A stretch of 64,000 bases of DNA from NCBI RefSeq assembly GCF_003612015.1, contig NZ_RARB01000002.1:311590-375589 (forward strand), in the 5' to 3' direction. This DNA comes from Pantoea piersonii. GTDB lineage: Bacteria > Pseudomonadota > Gammaproteobacteria > Enterobacterales > Enterobacteriaceae. A model generated the notes under the pieces. That model saw nothing but the letters and a program-made list of their open reading frames with translations, was not told the origin of the DNA and searched no databases. Shown here piece by piece: positions 62,139 through 64,000 of the stretch. The first letter of the stretch is position 1, and each line of letters opens with the position of its first letter. The position numbers and the translations under genes are program-made.

Positions 62139-64000
62139 GCCGCTCGCTGCGCTGCCAGGCGCGCGTCAGCGCCTGCGCCAGCTGCCCGCTCTGCCAGGGC
62201 TTCGCCAGCCGCTCGCACAGCGGCAGCGCGACCGGCTGCAGGCGCAGATCCTGACCGCTGATCAGCAGCGTCGCCAGCTGCGGCCACTGCTGCTGCGCCT
62301 GGCGGATCACCTCGGCGCCGTTCAGCGCGCCGGGCAGCATCAGGTCGCTGATCAACAGATCGATATCGGGCGTCTGGCGCAGCAGCGCCAGCGCCTCTTC
62401 GCCGCTGTCACACTCCAGCGTCACGTAGCCAAGCTGATGCAGATGCTCGCAGAGCGTCTGGCGCACCGCCGGTTCGTCATCCAGCACCAGCACCAGCTTA
62501 TCGCGCGGCGGCGGGGGTGTGACGGGCCTTACCGGCATTAATGCCGCCGCGCTTTCGGGCGCGCGCGGTAGCAGCAGACGCACGGTGGTTCCCTGGCCGG
62601 GAGCGGTGTCAATCTCTATCTGGCCGCCTGACTGGCGCACAAAACCATACACCATCGACAGGCCCAGCCCGCTGCCGCTGCCGGTCTCTTTCGTGGTGAA
62701 AAAAGGTTCGAATACCTGTTCCCGCACTTCTGCCGTCATGCCGCAGCCCTGGTCAGTCACCTCAATCACCACGCGCTCGCCTTTCTCCCGCTGTTGATTA
62801 CAGATGCGCAGGCGGATTTCGCCGCTCCTCTGCTGCATGGCATCACGTGCATTCACCACCAGATTCATCAGCGCATTCTCCAGCTGGCTGGCGTCAATCC
62901 AGGCGAGCCAGCCGGGCTGCTGCGCCTCAATAACCAGACGCTGGGCGGGCAGCAGCGAGTGCTGCAGCAGGCTTTGCAGCTCATCCACCAGCTGCACCAC
63001 CGAGACGGCGCGCGGATGCAGCGCCTGCTTGCGGGAAAAGGCCAGCAGACGCTGAGTGAGCAGCGCGGCGCGATCCGCCGCCTGGCGGGCGCGTTCGACG
63101 CGGCTTGCCACACTCCCCGGCGGCAGCTGGCCCTGGGTCAGCGCCAGGCTGCCGATAATCACTGCCAGCAGGTTATTAAAATCGTGCGCGATGCCGCCAG
63201 TAAGCTGGCCAACCGCTTTCATTTTCTGGCTATGCACCAGCGCCTCTTCCAGCGCTTTGCGTGCGGTGCGCTCCAGCACCGTGTTGACAATGCCGCGATG
63301 CGGCACCGGGCTGAAGCGCAGCTCCAGTGTGCGGCCATCCGCCAGCCGCACCTCCTGCGGCTCGCCCGGATGCGGCAGATCCACGCCCGCACGCTGCAAC
63401 AGCTGGCGATAGTGCAGGCCGCGACGCAGCGCATGGTCGGGCAGCCCCAGCAGCTGCGGATACTGAGCATTCCATACCACCAGCTGGCCGTCGTTGTCGA
63501 ACAGCGCAAAGCCGTCGCGCATGGCGAGAAAAGTAGACTCAAGCTGGCTGCTTTTCTCCTTCAGCAGGCGCGAGGTATGCGCCAGCGACGCGGTATTGCG
63601 CGCGAAAACGTTGAAGGCGCGCGCCAGATCGCCCAGCTCGTCGCGCCGCTGCAGGCCGGGCACGGAGACGTGTTTTTCCCCCTGCGCCAGGCGGGTCATC
63701 GCCTCTGCAATGGCGGTCAGGCTGGAACCAAGGTTGCGGTAGATATAGACCCCGGCATAGCCGGTGATCGCCAGCGCCAGCAGGGCGAACAGCGCGATAA
63801 ACAGGATCACCGAGTTAAGTTCGCGGTGGGTCTCCGCGCTGCGCATTTCGCTCTGCTGCGCCACCTGCTGCACGCAGGCGGTAATATCGTCGTTCAGCGC
63901 TGCCACCAGCGCCTTGATGCGGTAGGTTGAGTAAGCGATAGCCAGATCGTTCTCGGCGAGCCGGTCCGCCAGCGGGCGCAGCGACTGCTGGGTCGCAATC
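62092..64000 (-). CDS. hybrid sensor histidine kinase with receiver domain (5' end cut by window)
   Basis: The reverse strand stays open from the stop at 62092 to the window edge (at least 636 codons); the 5' end lies outside. Reading N to C: a helical periplasmic-type segment, a membrane helix (VILFIALFALLALAITGYAG), a HAMP linker, a PAS-like domain (FALFDNDGQLVVWNAQYPQL), the kinase H-box GGIAHDFNNLLAVIIGSLAL, the ATPase motifs (GSGSGLGLSMVYGFVRQSGG) and a receiver domain with the phospho-acceptor Asp in LLISDLMLPGALNG. It is convergent with, and overlaps, the phnE gene, so a functional link with phosphonates is not implied by orientation. Confidence 0.92.
   Translation of the reverse strand, partial: IATQQSLRPLADRLAENDLAIAYSTYRIKALVAALNDDITACVQQVAQQSEMRSAETHRELNSVILFIALFALLALAITGYAGVYIYRNLGSSLTAIAEAMTRLAQGEKHVSVPGLQRRDELGDLARAFNVFARNTASLAHTSRLLKEKSSQLESTFLAMRDGFALFDNDGQLVVWNAQYPQLLGLPDHALRRGLHYRQLLQRAGVDLPHPGEPQEVRLADGRTLELRFSPVPHRGIVNTVLERTARKALEEALVHSQKMKAVGQLTGGIAHDFNNLLAVIIGSLALTQGQLPPGSVASRVERARQAADRAALLTQRLLAFSRKQALHPRAVSVVQLVDELQSLLQHSLLPAQRLVIEAQQPGWLAWIDASQLENALMNLVVNARDAMQQRSGEIRLRICNQQREKGERVVIEVTDQGCGMTAEVREQVFEPFFTTKETGSGSGLGLSMVYGFVRQSGGQIEIDTAPGQGTTVRLLLPRAPESAAALMPVRPVTPPPPRDKLVLVLDDEPAVRQTLCEHLHQLGYVTLECDSGEEALALLRQTPDIDLLISDLMLPGALNGAEVIRQAQQQWPQLATLLISGQDLRLQPVALPLCERLAKPWQSGQLAQALTRAWQRSERLSRARQAARAAPVSR

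Noticed and set aside
1..64000. CRISPR arrays, restriction-modification, toxin-antitoxin or other defence genes
   Set aside because: No regularly spaced repeats or characteristic protein motifs of these systems were seen anywhere in the window.

Overview
The window looks like chromosome of a GC-rich enterobacterium (Enterobacterales), most likely Erwiniaceae such as Pantoea or Mixta. The evidence is a Nac regulator and a Cbl regulator lying next to Asn tRNA genes, as in the enteric asn-tRNA/cbl/nac neighbourhood, a complete enteric-type lsr (autoinducer-2) operon and an enteric-type phn C-P lyase operon. The genus is inference; the order is well supported.

Layout. 1-3.3 kb: the end of a PhnD-like binding protein (minus strand, cut by the window edge), a possible 41-codon ORF, a luciferase-like flavin monooxygenase and an MFS exporter. 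3.3 kb: tRNA-Asn(GUU) with its own promoter and terminator. 3.7-7.8 kb: a Gfo/Idh/MocA dehydrogenase behind a GGAA-N6-TTCC palindrome, then a minus-strand group of TetR regulator, FAD lactone-oxidase-like enzyme and GT8 glycosyltransferase. 8.04-17.2 kb: a 9.16-kb segment bounded by a 16-bp copy of the tRNA-Asn 3' end on the left and an intact tRNA-Asn on the right. It carries a broken nac copy and the whole lsr regulon (lsrK, lsrR, divergent lsrACDBFG) and no recombinase. This is the geometry of an integrated island.

17.8-21.3 kb: a three-gene CUT2 sugar/polyol ABC importer. 21.4-24.2 kb: nac, with a recognisable sigma-54 promoter and NtrC site, a hairpin-rich non-coding stretch, and cbl. 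24.2-26.5 kb: an O-methyltransferase and a GabD-like dehydrogenase. 26.6-40.8 kb: a large catabolic cluster starting behind a second sigma-54-type promoter. It comprises an aldehyde dehydrogenase, a HAD-II protein, a PuuB-like FAD oxidase, a Dpp-type importer with a Tat-exported binding protein and a fused double ATPase, a second FAD oxidase, a tandem GNAT, a 2-hydroxyacid dehydrogenase, a GABA-type aminotransferase and an Lrp-family regulator. 41-48.3 kb: GNAT, hydantoinase/oxoprolinase HyuA and HyuB homologues, a ThDP enzyme and an SDR. 48.4-50.6 kb: a membrane GGDEF-EAL protein. 50.7-62.1 kb: phnFGHIJKLMNP then phnC-phnD and two phnE-type permeases, each block behind a Pho box. The right edge holds a hybrid sensor kinase on the minus strand, cut by the window.

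How it fits together. Much of the window is about scavenging. The phn genes take up and cleave phosphonates under phosphate limitation. Nac, Cbl and the sigma-54 promoters point to nitrogen (and sulfur) limitation. The 25-41 kb cluster has the parts of an import-oxidise-transaminate-succinate route (FAD amine oxidase, aldehyde dehydrogenase, GABA aminotransferase, succinate-semialdehyde dehydrogenase), but lacks the PuuA ligase and PuuD hydrolase of the known putrescine pathway. Its substrate is therefore open, and this is the best candidate here for an undescribed system. The lsr segment is the clearest case of horizontal acquisition.
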